A stretch of DNA of 64,000 nt from Dendrocalamus latiflorus (GCA_017311315.1 CM029609.1:42555166-42619165); one strand, 5' to 3'; positions 32,541 through 45,159 are shown, numbered from the stretch's first letter. Made by a program: numbers and translations. Notes: generated by a model not told the origin, from the letters alone.

Positions 32541-34350
32541 TAACAGAACATCTTGATCTCCTCCACGTTGCTCATCATCAGAACCTTCATCTTCCGATAT
32601 TGCCTTGTACTCATGGTTTTTGAGCTCTATCCATCCACCAAAGCTTCAATATTCTTACCTTCATCTGTAATCCCCATGTGTTCTTGTGCCTTGGCCATAT
32701 GAAGGTCTACAGTCTCAGCTTAGACTGAGCCTGTCTCCCTCTTCTTGGCTCAAACAGTATACACACTTTGACTAGTCTATCCAACTTCTTCAGCATCACC
32801 ACCAATTGGATCTGCTTATGTCACATAAGCTGGAGGGACTTTCTAAAAGGCTTGGGCCAGCAAGACTAGTGGCCATCCACACTCCTTCACCAATCTCACG
32901 TATGAGCTCCACGATTTCACCCCTTCAGTTCCACCAACTCCTAGTACGTGTGTTGTCATGCCTGGCAGCAACACCATGCAACGCATGATCCAACGAGAAT
33001 ATCTGGTACAACTATCTCATAACAGTGCCGCATGGACGCTGCTCTGCATTTGAAAGACTGGCTGTCACACGTGGAAAATCATGTAAATTGACTCCTTTTG
33101 CACCCATATGTGGAACCCCTTCTCCCTAGTGTATTTCAAAAGCTACTCGTTCAACTATACTTGTCGATCAATTTGACAACTAATTTGATATTAATGATAG
33201 CTGCTCATTCAATTAAATAAAAGCAAAATAGACCTAATAACAAATCTAGTACTCACTAATAAACTTGTAAAGAAGGGGATTCCCCTAACCTGTAATACCC
33301 TAAAGAAAGACAACCAATCATATATATCTTATAAAAAACTAACTTACCATCCGTGCTTCATCTACGTAGTGCACATAATTAGTAATGGATCCTACATATT
33401 CCTACTTTCCATGTTTCGAATAGACCTAACTAGTAGATCTAATATTTTAAAACTAATTGATGCACTATAACTTACGATTACGAGAAATTAATAGTTCTAC
33501 AAAAATCCATTCTACACATACTACCCTAAGTAACTATATATCTACAATCACACTATTTACACATCTACTCATTATCCAATATAACTACACATCTAATCAT
33601 TTGATTTACTAACCTACCATGATTTCAAAATGAAATCTACTAAAAAAGAAAACTCACCTCTAGGATGCGGAAACCACTCCTTCTCCCACTCTCTTCTCCA
33701 CCTCTTCCCCTCTTCTCTTCTCTCCTCTCTTCTCCTCTTCTCCTCTCCTCTCCTCTTTCTCTTTTACCGAATTGTTAAGAATTTTGGCCTTTTTTGGCCC
33801 TTAAATACACTGCCCTCTGTTGCCATTAGGATTGGTTCCTTTATCGCCAATTGAAATGGTGCAGACGCCATCACGTGGCACACTATCATTCATTTGTTTG
33901 ATGATAGAAGCTTTGTCTCAAATTTAAATGGCAATAGAGCCTTTGTCGCTATTTGGAATGGCAACAAAATATTATTTTTTGTATTTTTAAGTGATGATAT
34001 ATAAATTTAAGTGATGATATATAAATGTAATATTAATAAAAATGTATTTTAAAAAAAACCCTCAGTTGTGTGTGGGTCAATTGGTGGTGAGGTGTGAGAA
34101 AAGTGGGGAGCTGATTATCAAAAAAGAACAGACAATTGGAGCCCACTATTGAGAAACAAAATATAGAAAACATGATGTTGTTGAGTGTGATAGAGACAAC
34201 GGTTGCAGATGTTATCTCCTTTTTTTATGAATGGTTTAGTTGGTCATCACAGTCATCCTTAATGCTCAGTAACCAAAAGATCACATGATCAAAACTCTAA
34301 AAATTCTCACATAAACATACCTAACTAACCATCATTTGGTGAGTTAGAAA

Positions 34351-34620
34351 GCCCCGCTCATTTCGGTTTGAGCTTCTGGCTTATTTTTCACTATTCATAA
34401 ATTTTGTCTTTTTCTAAACTTTTGGCTTTTTTGGAGCTTTTTTTATGGTTCTTTTTTCCCGCATTCGTTCGCGTTGTCCGTGATGAGCTAACATATTTTT
34501 TTATTTTTAAAATTTTTAAATTTAATTACGCCAAATAAGCCACCTTCAGCTACAGTGTAATTTCGACTAGCTACAATGCAATTTTAGTCATAAGCCATAG
34601 CTTTTTAGCCCAACCGACCG
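34351..34620 (+). mobile_element. MITE family B copy
   Basis: Begins 'ccccgctcatttcggtttgagctt' and ends 'tagctttttagcccaaccgaccg'. The interior has 'gatgagctaacatatttttt', 'aaatttaattacgccaaataagccacc' and 'ttcagctaca', as at 13641-13913. Confidence 0.6.
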
Positions 34621-34939
34621 TGAATATATAAATGTAAGATCCCTAGTGCTATCTCTAAATGATGTAAAACATTGTTGGAAATGCTCTAAGAAAAGCACAT
34701 GTGATTCATATATTCACGGAAACATCCTCATTTTGCTTATTTGAATTTTGGAGCATCCATAAACAGATCAGATGAATTAAACTACAAATATTCAAAGTCA
34801 CATTAAAAAAAGCCATTCGTGTCCTCTTCTCGTACCTCCGTCTTTCCAAAAGTTCCATCCAGCAGCTACTTGCCATGGAAGTTTTCTTGTGGTAGTGAAG
34901 CGAAGAGCACAATTATAGCTCGTTCCGGTTAGGTTGAGG

Positions 34940-37900
34940 TGTCGGATTCCGGAGCAACAACTACAAAATTCTCTGTGTTAATCGCACTAATCCAAGATCG
35001 CACACATTAATAATAAGGATACATATCAAACACAATGATAAATTTTATTTAACTGAATATGGGCCTGATGGCCAAAGTTTACATCCATGGCATATAAGCC
35101 AAAATTAAATATAAGCAGCGGAAGAAAAAAGAAATGAAGTGGAAGAAGCCCAACAAGCCTTCCCACAGGCAAATGACAGCAAGACGCGGCCTATGCATCC
35201 TTATCCTCACCGAAGTCGAAGCTGTTATCTGTTAATAGAATTAAGTAAGGTGAGCACATAAAATGTACTCCACGAGTTACATGGGAAAATGCACAATAAT
35301 GCAAGGCTAACAAGTGAAGGCATATAGAGTTATTTGAGCATAAAATAACATTTAAGAAATACAATAAATAGATTGAAATTGCTGAATTTAATACAGTAGG
35401 TAAAAACAACATTGTAATCAAAATAGGTACCATTAGTGCAGGTCTATCCCCCCACACCAACCTATCCACAGGCATCCCATCTGGACCATTTTTCCCAAAA
35501 TGATCTTATATGGATTCCATCCATCCATACATTTTTAATCTCTCATGGATTCCATCCATCCATACACTTTTTAATCTCTCATTCAAAAACAAAGTTTAAT
35601 ACGTGAAAAATTTCACTCAGCTTGCCCATGATTGTGGGCACGGCTATCTAGGATAGATTATACACTCTGCAAAGGTTATACAGTTTTACCCACAAGACAT
35701 GATTATCTCATATTGCCGCGCGATTAGCACACTTCCTTAGGTGTGCGGCGGAGAGATCATGACAAGGTCTTTACAATGCAAAGCCTTCAACCTGGTCAAG
35801 TCAACACTGAGATTTTACCACAACTTGAATCCACAAGTTGGAGCCCCTCTTGAGCCGAGTGAGACTTCTCATAGCTTATGCTACGCTCACTTTCAACCTG
35901 TAGCGACTCAGGTTGGGACCTACAAATTAATCAGGCAGGACTGTCCCATACCAGCTTGTGGCAATATGATAGGGCTTTGCAACAGTAGCTCACATACCAG
36001 TCCTTAATTTGACTTAGGCACCAACCACATACCTCTTGTGTCTGGCAATCAACATTGAGTCACCAAACAACAATGCATGCCAGCAAGCACCCACCACCTA
36101 ACCATTTACTTAAGTCTAAACTAATTTTTATATTTTATTTTGAAATAATTTATAGACTTTCTTGACTCACCGAAGTCAAGACTACATTTGAAAAACATAT
36201 CATTTTATGTGAAAAGGTTATCCCAAAACAAAAAATATGTCTAAGCAGATCTAAGCATTTGATACAAAATTCTCTAGTCCATACTAGTGTACTAACCAGA
36301 GTTTTATTCTAGGGTGACAAGGTATCCGGGAATCAATGTCAAAGGAGGTATTAACAAGTAGGCAATAACTAAGTTTAAAACTGAATTAAAATACATTGAA
36401 TAAAAATATACACGTAGAATAATTTAAAATAACATACTTTTATTTGCAAACTGGGATTAACATGATCAAGGTGTAACTTGCCTTGCTCCGCGAATTGGTG
36501 AGAATTGTCGTCGAAGAATTCCTCTGAATCGTTGCAATCTACACGTGAAGATAACCCACCAAACTCAAACAAAATTCAAATAAATTCAAATAAACTCTAA
36601 ATTTTAGAAAGGATGGTAGAAATGGATAGATTAGAATTTTTTAATGAATTTAGAAATTTGAACAGGCTCAATCGGAGTTAGGATGAAGGAGAACGGGCTT
36701 CCAGAAGTTTGAAATCAAAGAAAAAGAAAAGGGGATTTTTGGAATTATTTTTGTACTGAAAAAGGAAGATTATGACGTCAGCAGGAGAAATGATTTTTTG
36801 TGGAATTATTATGCTGTAAAAAAATGATTTATGATGTCAAGGTGACGTCCGCAAGAGAAATGAATTTCCAGATGATCTATTTTTCATCAGAAAAAGGATT
36901 TTATTCACTAACAGGTGGGACCGAATTTTGGTGGACTAGTCCATGGACCAGGAAGGTGGCTGAGGATGTAGGGAGGATAGTGTGGTGCTTGCATGGCGGG
37001 CTAGTGCTGAGGTGGCGAACACACGGCGTGGCATGGCGGCCACGTCAGCTTGACCGCTGATGTGGGCACGCTGGTGAGCGGCGGCGCTCTGGGCCCGGTG
37101 GTCGCCGGCGAACGGGGGCATGGTGGCGGCTGATGAATGGCACAAAAGAGAGGGGAGTGAGGGGAGTTTGACAGTACCTCGCGCGAAGCCAGGGGGGCAA
37201 TGGAGGCGACTGGCGACGAAGAGGCAGAGGCAGCGGAGCGAGGATGTCGACGGCGGCTTCGCTTGATGGAGGGGCGGGGAATGTGCGCATGATGACGAGG
37301 GAGATGTAGACGACGTCGGCGAGGCACGAGGTTGACTGGGGCGGTGGCGATTGCTCGTCGGAGGACCACCAGAGCTCGGTGAAGAGGAGAAACGGCGCTA
37401 GGACATCTCGGGCACGGAGGGAGGGAAATGGTGGAGGGAAAATGGGCAACGTGTCTAGAGGATCCTTGGGGAGGGGCTTTCATAGGGCACGGGAAGGGAT
37501 ATGGCCGGCAGTTACTCGACGGAGTAAAGGCGGCCATGAATGCCGCATAACGGCGAAATGGGACTTTAAGGCAGAGGGGAAACGATGGAGGTTGATGGAA
37601 TGATGGAGGGGCACTCAATGGCCATTAATGGCAAGGAGTAACGGACAGAGGGTGAAGTAAAGGAGCTCGAGCGCGTGCGGCAATGGTGGCGGCTAGAGGA
37701 AGAAGAAGTGGGCTAGGGCCCGCACGTCAGCGAGAGAAAGAGGGAGGGAAGAGCGGGTGGACAGATATGCGACGCGTGGCGAGGGAACCAATCCAGCTGT
37801 CACCTGAGTTAAGTGAAGATGGACGCACGGGATTAGATTGAGCAGCAGGCACGAAATCAAAGCCGTTGGCTAAGGAGCGAAGGGGTAATTGGGAGTAGGC

Positions 37901-38424
37901 GGCTAAGATTAGACGGGGCGGGGTGGATTGGATCTGGGCGTGACACTTGTCAGCCATGAAGAGAGAGGGTTTAAATTCCATTTTTAGATTTTCAAGAACT
38001 TTCAAAAACACTTATAAAATAGAACATAAAGTCTAAAAATTCCAACAAATTCACAAAAATTTCTGGAGATATTTTAGACTTATGAAAAATATTTCCAACT
38101 TAAAGTTGGTCTTTTAATTTTTTCAAAAATACTTTTTAGCTTTGAAATTAATTTTTAAAATCTAGAAAAACACAGAAAATCCAGATAAACACCAATGCTT
38201 TTAAAATAATTGATTTTGAAATATTATTTTTATAGAAATTTAAAATATCTTTTATTTAATAATATTTTTATTTTTTTAGTTAAATTACTTTTAAGAAGAG
38301 CCTTTTTAAAATATGAAAATAGACAAATAAAATCTTCAAAATTCAGGCAACCAAAAATCACTTGATTTTATTTTAAATTAAAAAAATTACTGAAAATTTT
38401 GAAATAAATAGCTGGACTGTTACA
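34940..38424 (-). mobile_element. Solo LTR of a large Gypsy-type retrotransposon (3.5 kb)
   Basis: The plus strand starts TGTCGGATTCCGG and ends GCTGGACTGTTACA; on the minus strand this is a TGTAACAGTCC...CCGACA LTR. It is flanked by TGAGG (34935-34939) and TAAGG (38425-38429), a one-mismatch 5-bp duplication. The content matches, from memory, a widespread grass Gypsy LTR: 'gcagcggaag' (35116), 'ggtgagcacataaaatgtactc' (35248), 'gggcacggctatct' and a GC-rich part at 36990-37720. The second LTR, PBS and polyprotein are absent on both sides. Minus-strand frames at 37001-37618 (up to 205 codons) are Pro/Ser/Arg-rich LTR sequence, not genes. Confidence 0.65.
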
Positions 38425-38600
38425 TAAGGGTAGCTCAGAATTTTTGCTGTTGGGGCCTTGATTTCAAATCAAAGGTATGCCATTGGTTGTCTTGCCCCTC
38501 CCATAATCCTATTTGAGCTCCCCTTATATCCCCAGACCTAAGCCCTGATAGGTCTATTTGGGTTGGCCGACCATAGAGAGGCTGCTACAAGAGGTGGAAC

Positions 38601-39110
38601 TAGGGGTGGAAAACGGTAACGGATAATTCATTTTATCCGATATTCGTATCCGAGAAAACACGAATATGGTAAGCAAAATCCGTATTAAAAAATATTCGTA
38701 TTCATATTCAAGAATATTCGTATTCATATTTGAGAGTATTTGTATTCACATTCATATTCGAGAATATTTGTATCCGTATTCGTATTTTACACTATTCGAT
38801 TCGTATTCGATCTGTTTCTAGAACCCATGAAAAATCTGTACAAATTTTGTGATTCAAAATTTGAATTTAGGTGGTTTAATACCGGTAACCGGTCAAAAAC
38901 CGGTGAAAATCGGCAAAATCGCTAGGAATCTGTTTTATCCGATATTCGTATCCGAGAAAATCCGTATTTGAAAATATCTGTATTCGTATTCGAGAATATT
39001 CGTATTCGTATTTGAGAATATTTGAATTCGTATTTGTATTCATTTTAAAAATATGAATTTATTTTCGTATTTCAGACTATTCGACCGTATCTGATCTGTT
39101 TCCACCCCTA
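38601..39110. mobile_element. hAT-type MITE with 8-bp TSD
   Basis: Ends TAGGGGTGGAAA...TTTCCACCCCTA are perfect inverted repeats, flanked by GGTGGAAC on both sides (38593-38600 and 39111-39118), the 8-bp duplication of hAT elements. The 510-bp interior is mostly degenerate 'tattcgtattcg' subterminal repeats on both halves. Non-coding. Confidence 0.9.
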
Positions 39111-40074
39111 GGTGGAACACATGGGCATGGCGGCTCACTCAGGAGTTCCTATCATTTGATACGCCTAAAAGCAAATTAGAACTCTCATTTACGTATGTAC
39201 TAAAACAACTTTTACATGTAAACATTTATTTTGGACCGTTTAAGCGTACACATCTTTCAATTGCAAACGTACTTTTTGTAACTCTTTTGTCATCTAACAC
39301 TTCACATATTTTAAGTATTGACATGGTACCTCCATAAATAAAAAATGCTATTATAGTATTACAACATTATAATTTTCAGTAGGCTACTATAACATTAAAA
39401 ATTAATACATGCCAAATGTTGTAATATAGTAAAATGCAACAAATAAAAAGGGGAAAGTGTTTGACGTGAGAAATCGCTTTTGAATTTCTAGCTATGGGTA
39501 TAAGGTGCGGGCATGCCAGTGTACCAAAGTACACAAGAATAGATAGGGAAACATGTATTTTATTTATTCATTTGAGAATAATAAAATTACATATTCTCTT
39601 TATATGAGTGTGTTCCATGGCCTTCTCTGCATAGCAGATCTGATATAGACAACGTGGTATCTTGGTTCTCGAGGCCTTGGAAAGCTCCTAGTTAATTACA
39701 TATGCAGGGCAAGCCTACGGAACACCTCCGATTAATTTGCATATTGGTTGTCATCTTTAGTGTTCGCTTCATGTTCTTCATATATGTGATGAATGGTTGA
39801 TGTGGATGTGAGCGTTGGCATGATCTATAACCTCATTGGTCTTTAGGGTCATTAACAACATAGCCCTTGCATTGACCACGTCCGCCTATATCATTCGACC
39901 TCGTCGGTATCCAATGACGCATAGAATTAAGGTGATTAAAAGTGTGCATGATTTACACCAAGCATGACTGATCTGACGATACAGTGGTAGAATTGGTGTA
40001 GTAGATATAATTCGGGTAGTGAGGTTAACAAAGAACAATGTCAGGGTCGGGTGTAGACATGGTAAAAAATGACC
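39111..40074. other. No gene recognised
   Basis: AT-rich to 39480, then mixed sequence up to the minisatellite. The 73-codon minus frame at 39886-40107 has no domain. Confidence 0.3.
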
Positions 40075-41210
40075 GCTAGGAAGAACTCCACTGCAGTGTA
40101 GACACACCTAGTTGAACTCAGGTATCATAAGGGTAGACCATCCTCATTTTGACACGGATACTTAAGTTATAGGAGATAGCCGAGGCAACTCCAATGTAGT
40201 GGAGATACATGGCAAGCAAACTCCTAAGGTCACGAGGGTAGGCCATCCTCGTTCGGGTATAACCGGTATGAAGATCGTTTGAGATGACTCAAGTGTTGTG
40301 AATGTGTATTGGAGTGGGCTTCAGCATCATGGGCATCATGCCAGTCTTAGCGGATGACTCGGATAACAACGGTCGTATGCTACCAGTTACTATAGCAGTG
40401 GTCATACTCGATCGAGAACTATAGCTCCTAGTACTGTAGCTTGACTACCGTGGCAGTTGGATTGTCCGAGTAAATGGGGTAGTAGTACGCAGATTAAGTT
40501 GGAGTCCTAAGCAGTCAAAAGTTGGAAGCAGCCGACTGCTCGATTCCTTACTGTAGCATGACTGATTATTGTAGCAGCAGTCATATTCGACCGAGTATTG
40601 TGGGCAGTCGTAAGCATCCAAGTACAGCAGGTGGTCATAAGTGTCCGAGTACCAAAGGCAATTGGAAGCATCTGAGTACAGTGGGCGGTCGCAAGCGTCT
40701 GAGTACGGTAGGTGATCAGAAGCAGTCGAAATACTGAAGGTGATCGGAAGCATCTGAGTATAGTGGGCGGTCGCAAGCGTCTGAGTACGGGGGTGGTCGT
40801 AAGCGTCCAAGTATAGCAGGTAGTCGTAAGCGTCCAAGTACAACGAGCAGTCATAAGCATGTGAGTACTGAAGGCAGTCGAAAGCGTCCGAGTACAGTGG
40901 GTGGTCGCAAGCGTTTGAGCTCCACAAGGGTCGTAAGCATTTGAGTACAGCGGGCGATCATAAGCGTCCGAGCTTAGCGGGCGATCATAAGCGTCCGAGT
41001 ACCAAAGATGGTCAGAAGCATCCAAGTACAGCGGGCATTCGCAAGCGTTTGAGTACCACGAGCGGTCGTAAGCATCTGAGTACCACCGACGGTCATAGGG
41101 AGTCGTGGTGGGTACGGTAGGAGATACCTAGGACAACTCCAATGTGTTAGAGGCGCATGGTAGGAGAACACCAAGATCACGAGGGCAGGCCATCCTTGTT
41201 AGATTGTAGC
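40075..41210. repeat. Complex minisatellite flanked by direct repeats
   Basis: The core (about 40560-41100) repeats 'gcggtcgtaagcatctgagtac' every 25-30 bp with many variants (>15 units). Around it is a longer direct repeat with three copies: about 40085-40150, 40168-40255 and 41112-41205. Each runs 'gagata..aactccaatgt..gaga/ggca..catgg..aaggtcacgagggtaggccatcctcgtt'. Minus-strand frames of 160-172 codons across the core are in-register products (SDAYDRPLYSDAYD-like) of a unit length divisible by three, not evidence of a gene. The core resembles 1380-1832 in reverse complement. Confidence 0.6.
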
Positions 41211-41405
41211 GACAATCGATGACGTCGCGTGTCTCGAGCGTTGAGAAGGACTTGCGAGTAGCACCATCTGCCTCGCCTTGTGGAGCTATCATTAGATTGG
41301 AGGTACATGCATGCATAGCTCATTGATTCATGCATGTGTAGTAATGTACTGCCATGCCTTGGTATCAAGTCGAGTAGAATGTCGACAACCATTGATTCAT
41401 TCATT

Positions 41406-41790
41406 TCTTTTTTTTTTGAGAGAGAGAAAGGTTGGAAATTTTATTCATTAGTTATAGAGATGATCACATCCAACAAAGAAGAGGCCAGAAGGGGGAGGGG
41501 GGGGGGTTAAACAAGCCAAGCATGTCTCCCCTCTCCTAAAGAACAAGCAAACTTTGCTAGATTATGAGGTTCCTCATTGGAATTCCTACCTTCACGGCAC
41601 AATCAACATACTTACTCTTCTCTTTGATTTCACAAAGAATCATCACATCGGGGCATCATGGCATCTCTTAAAGATTCTTTATCACATACTTACAAGCTAA
41701 TGTCACGCAAATATCTCGAAATTGCAACTAGCCACGAGTGCTAGTGCTTCACTGCAAGCCATCGCCTCTAATGTTTCTAGAATTACATCT
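41406..41790 (-). mobile_element. 3' end of a LINE (RNase H-like remnant)
   Basis: A poly(T) run (41407-41415), then 'gagagagagaaaggttggaaattttattcatt', marks a minus-strand LINE tail. Further upstream on the minus strand broken frames give EAMACSEALALVASCNF and MRNLIILAKFACSLGEGRHA. These resemble the first and last parts of the RNase H domain (RVT_3) of plant LINEs. Several stops. A G-run sits at 41498-41507. Confidence 0.5.
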
Positions 41791-42043
41791 GTTCCACGTT
41801 CTCGCCGCTGTAGCAACAAACCTACCCCTACATTTGGGGACAGTCAAAGTCTTTGGTTGGGCCCACATCATTGTGAAGAGGACATAAGTTATTTATTCGC
41901 TTTGATAGATCGCCCCACCTTGGACAGGTTTCCTTACCTCTCTCCCAACACAGGTGACTCACTAGTCAATTCGTCACCGATAACGACAGATCTTGCCACT
42001 GGCAGCCACAAATTGAATCGTGAGCTCACCCTACTAGTTCAAT

Positions 42044-43592
42044 GAGAAAATTGATCATTTGCCACTTTGAAGAGTGGACTTCGTAAAATTGTCACTTTCA
42101 AAATTGGCTTCGCAAAAATGCCATGCAGTACATTTACCTCTTGATTACCATGCCATTTGAGCCATTTAACTCATTTAATATTTTCTTTTCTAATTTTAGG
42201 GGCTGGAAAAGACATTTCTACCCTTGTTAAATTTTGCACTGCATGGGCTCTGGATTGGAAGATGAAACGTCGCCCGCCGAAGCAACGATCTGCACTGCAT
42301 CCCCGCGCGGCCTCCCAGCGCTGCATCCCCGGCCGGTCTCCCCGTCGCCGGCCGGACTCCCCGCGCCGCCCTCCGCGCACGGCGGCCTCCCCGTGCCTGC
42401 CTCCCCGCCGGCCGGCCTACCCGCGCGGCCTCCCCGCGCTGCATCCCCGGCCGGTCTCCCCGTCGCCGGCCGGCCTCCCCGCGCCGCCCTCCGCGCACGG
42501 CGGCCTCCCCGCCGGCCGGCCTCCCCGCGCCGCCTCCCCGCGCTGCATCCGCGGCCGGTCTCCCCGTCGCCGGCCGGCCTCCCCGCGCCGCCCTCCGCGC
42601 ACGGCGGCCTCCCGCGCCTACCTCCCCGCCGGCCGGCCTCCCCGCGCCGCCCTCTGCGCACGGCGGCCCCCCGCGCCTGCCTCACCACCGGCCGGCCTCC
42701 CCGCGCAGATAAAGCAGATGAGAGGAGTGTAAGTGTACATGCATATGTTTCCTGACGAAGATAAAGCAGAGGAGAGGAGTGGTGTTTCGTTTTGCTTGTT
42801 TTGTTGATGCATATTGGTCAAATGTGCATGCTTGTACTCAACCTATTTTAATTCATGTAGATTGTTGTTGAGTCTGCTTCCTGTATGCAAATCTCCTTTA
42901 AGTTTGTTCGTTAGTTTAGAAAATAAGTGCTATTTTGAGCCACAGCATATGTAACTGATCAGAAGTGCATATGTTTTGGTGATTGATGTGGTAATCTCGG
43001 CTCCTTGCTTATATGGTTATATGCATGTATGATTTGTTCATACTAAAGATAAGATGATCTAAAGTTAGGAAATCAATTTTGACAACATGATCGGCTAGAT
43101 GTGAACTGCGCAACAACAACACTCTGGAAGTCTGGATGTTGAAATGTCTAGTATTCAGGGACATTTCTACATTTATGTTAAGACTTTAAGACTTGAGAGC
43201 ATGGAGCAGCGAGAAATTAGTACTCTATACTAAAATTGATATCATCCCATGTTCTCACAATACTTCTTTTCCCACTAGCGATGTAGAAAATTATTGCGGA
43301 TAGGATTCCTGAATGATAACGAATATATGTGTGACACAGAGTAGCTGGAAGGCACAAGTTCTCAGTTCTTATATAATGTTATTTGGCATGGAGATGGCTT
43401 CCATCATTGCAAGGGTAGAAAGGTCTTTTCCAATCTCTAAAATTAGAAAAGAAAATATTAAATGAGTTAAATGGCTCAAATGACATGGTAATCAAGAGTT
43501 AAATGTACTGCATGACATTTTTGCGAAGCCAATTTTGAAAGTGGCAATTTTACGAAGCCTACTCTTCAAAGTGACAAATGATCAATTTTCTC
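42044..43592. mobile_element. MULE-type element with 183-bp TIRs and a GC-rich array
   Basis: The left (42044-42226) and right (43410-43592) ends are near-identical inverted repeats starting GAGAAAATTGATCATTTG. The element is flanked by the exact 10-bp duplication CTAGTTCAAT (42034-42043 and 43593-43602). Long TIRs and a 9-10-bp duplication are the Mutator signature. Inside: a GC-rich tandem array (42295-42715), then 'agataaagcagatgagaggagtgtaagt' sequence repeated once, then AT-rich sequence. There is no transposase, so it is non-autonomous and a candidate Pack-MULE. TIR mismatches are few, so the insertion is fairly young. Confidence 0.9.
42295..42715. repeat. GC-rich tandem array, about 107-117-bp units
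   Basis: Three and a half units of 'ggcctccccgcgctgcatcc..ggccggtctccccgtcgccggccgg' start near 42307, 42424 and 42530, with a partial last copy. Within units 'ggcctccccgcgc' itself recurs. Composition is above 80% G+C in a 1.5-kb element that is otherwise AT-rich. All six frames are open for long stretches because the repeat lacks stop words. The frames (Arg/Pro/Ala-rich) are not evidence of coding. Confidence 0.75.
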
Positions 43593-43602
43593 CTAGTTCA
43601 AT

Positions 43603-45159
43603 TCCCCTTGCTTTCATCCTCCAATTTGAGCCCTAGAGCAGTGGCTACGGACGAGAGCAGTGCGAGTGGGTATGGCTGTGTCAAGAGAGCTCAGCTACGA
43701 CGGCGAGAGACGAATAAGTTGTGATGGCCATGGTGACCAGCAAGAAAGGTGTCGTGATCGTGAGGCGTATAGCCATTACAATGATGTGGAGGTCTGGCAT
43801 TGAGCTCAACATCTTTCTCCTCGTCATCTCTAGATGTTTTGAACTTGAAATTTGTAATATTTCTATTGAAATTTGTACTAGTTGTTGCTTTTTTTTTGTT
43901 GAATTCCACGAAACCTTTGTTTGAAACTACCGGTACTTTTGTGAAACTTGTGATTTTTTAATTTTTCAAAACACACTTGAAACTTTTATAAAACTTATGT
44001 GAAACTTTTCAAAACACGTGATAAGACTTGCTGAAGCACACATGAAATTTGCTAAAACATTTGTGAAACTTGTCGAAACACGCATGAGTTTTACTTGAAT
44101 TTTTCCTAAAACATGAGTAGAACTTTCAAAACATAGACAAAATTTGGTTGAAACTTCTGAACTTTTTTGTGATACTTTTATGAAAACATAGTGATTCGAT
44201 GTACCTTAGCTCCCTATGCTCTACACACTCGATGTGGGCTAGCGGTAAAGTTTCCTTGTGTTGCCACATGTGCGAAGGAGGATGGGCTATGAGGTTCAGC
44301 ACATGCTCCTACGTGTGATACCAAGGAAGCAAGGCAAAAGACGATGAAGTGGTATTGCAAACTCATGTGATGTGAGAATGAAGATACACGAGAGCAACAA
44401 CTGTACGTGAGGAGTCTTGTGGGTCGTCTAATGGAGGCGGATTCGCTATATATTATACCGTTGGAAGCCCAACTCAACGGTATAGCGTGGGGAAGCTACG
44501 CCCAATGTAGATGCTCTATTTTTCTTTTTGTTTAAAGAATAGCCCTATTTTTCTCTTTTTCAATTAAAATGCCCTCTATCCTTAATTGCTCTCGTTGATA
44601 GTAATGTTGGCATGTTGCTCATAGTTAACATTCAATACTAATAAATACTTTGTACCCACTACTATCTATTCGATACATACTACATACCTTTAGATGCGTA
44701 CGGGTTGGGCCTCTATTGGTGCTGCGCACCTGAGCGGGTGCCCTTGTTGCCCTGGCCCAGGGTCGACCCTGGGCTCACAACGCTGTGGTTGAAGGAGGAG
44801 CTGGTGGGTGTGGCGGCGCCCTACGCTACAGCGGGAGGCAGAGCCCGTGGAAGCGGCGCATTGCGGCCGGACGCGGAGCTGGGGAGCTCAGAGGTGCACT
44901 GCGCTGCTATGCGTCGAGAGGCAGGGCACGGCGCCTCCCACGGTGGCAACGGCAATGTTTGCTACTTCCCTTCCCCGAACACATCGGGGTGCCAGTCGAG
45001 GTGCTCAAGTTTAGCTCGTTTAAAGTTCGAGCCGAGCTCGAATCAAGCCTAAAACGAATCGAACTTGAATAGTTCGCGAGCTTTGAGCTTTTTTTTTATA
45101 GCCTTACGCGTCCGACCGTATGGTGGCAGCGGTCGGCCAGACTGTAGTTTTTCGACTAG
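43603..45159. other. No gene; degenerate repeat at 43910-44195 and hAT-like scrap at 44995-45090
   Basis: 43910-44195 repeats 'tgaaacttgtcaaaacac' in degenerate form every 20-35 bp. 44700-44990 is GC-rich with frames on the plus strand but no domain. 44995-45090 ('gctcgtttaaagttcgagccgagctcgaat..tagttcgcgagcttt') matches the interior of the hAT MITE at 60328-60845, so it is a fragment of that family. Confidence 0.4.

Larger units (their letters stand above)
30575..34112 (-). mobile_element. Mutator-like element (MULE), degenerate, with subterminal repeats
   Basis: Inverted ends: the left (30605-30650) and right (33995-34075) regions share in opposite orientation a roughly 30-bp perfect tract (tattaatattacatttatat plus flanks) and 'cagttgt..gggt'. 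Just inside each end are roughly 30-bp tandem units such as 'ggtgacagaatctctgtcatc' (about 30770-30960 on the left; 33880-33985 inverted on the right). Minus-strand frames inside include a MuDR-type DNA-binding segment (32298-32540) and further broken exons to about 31249. A long CT-rich tract lies at 33685-33765. Exact termini and the expected 9-bp duplication were not resolved. Confidence 0.55.

Noticed and set aside
37001..37618. 205-codon minus-strand frame
   Set aside because: Inside the 3.5-kb solo LTR; Pro/Ser/Arg-rich with no domain. It overlaps other equally open frames.
40445..41025. Minus-strand frames with SDAYDRPLYSDAYD-type repeats
   Set aside because: Produced by a minisatellite with near multiple-of-three units. 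There is no start context or conserved domain.
42157..42755. Overlapping 150-190-codon frames on both strands
   Set aside because: All six frames are open because the GC-rich tandem array lacks stop words. The products are simple Pro/Arg/Ala repeats.
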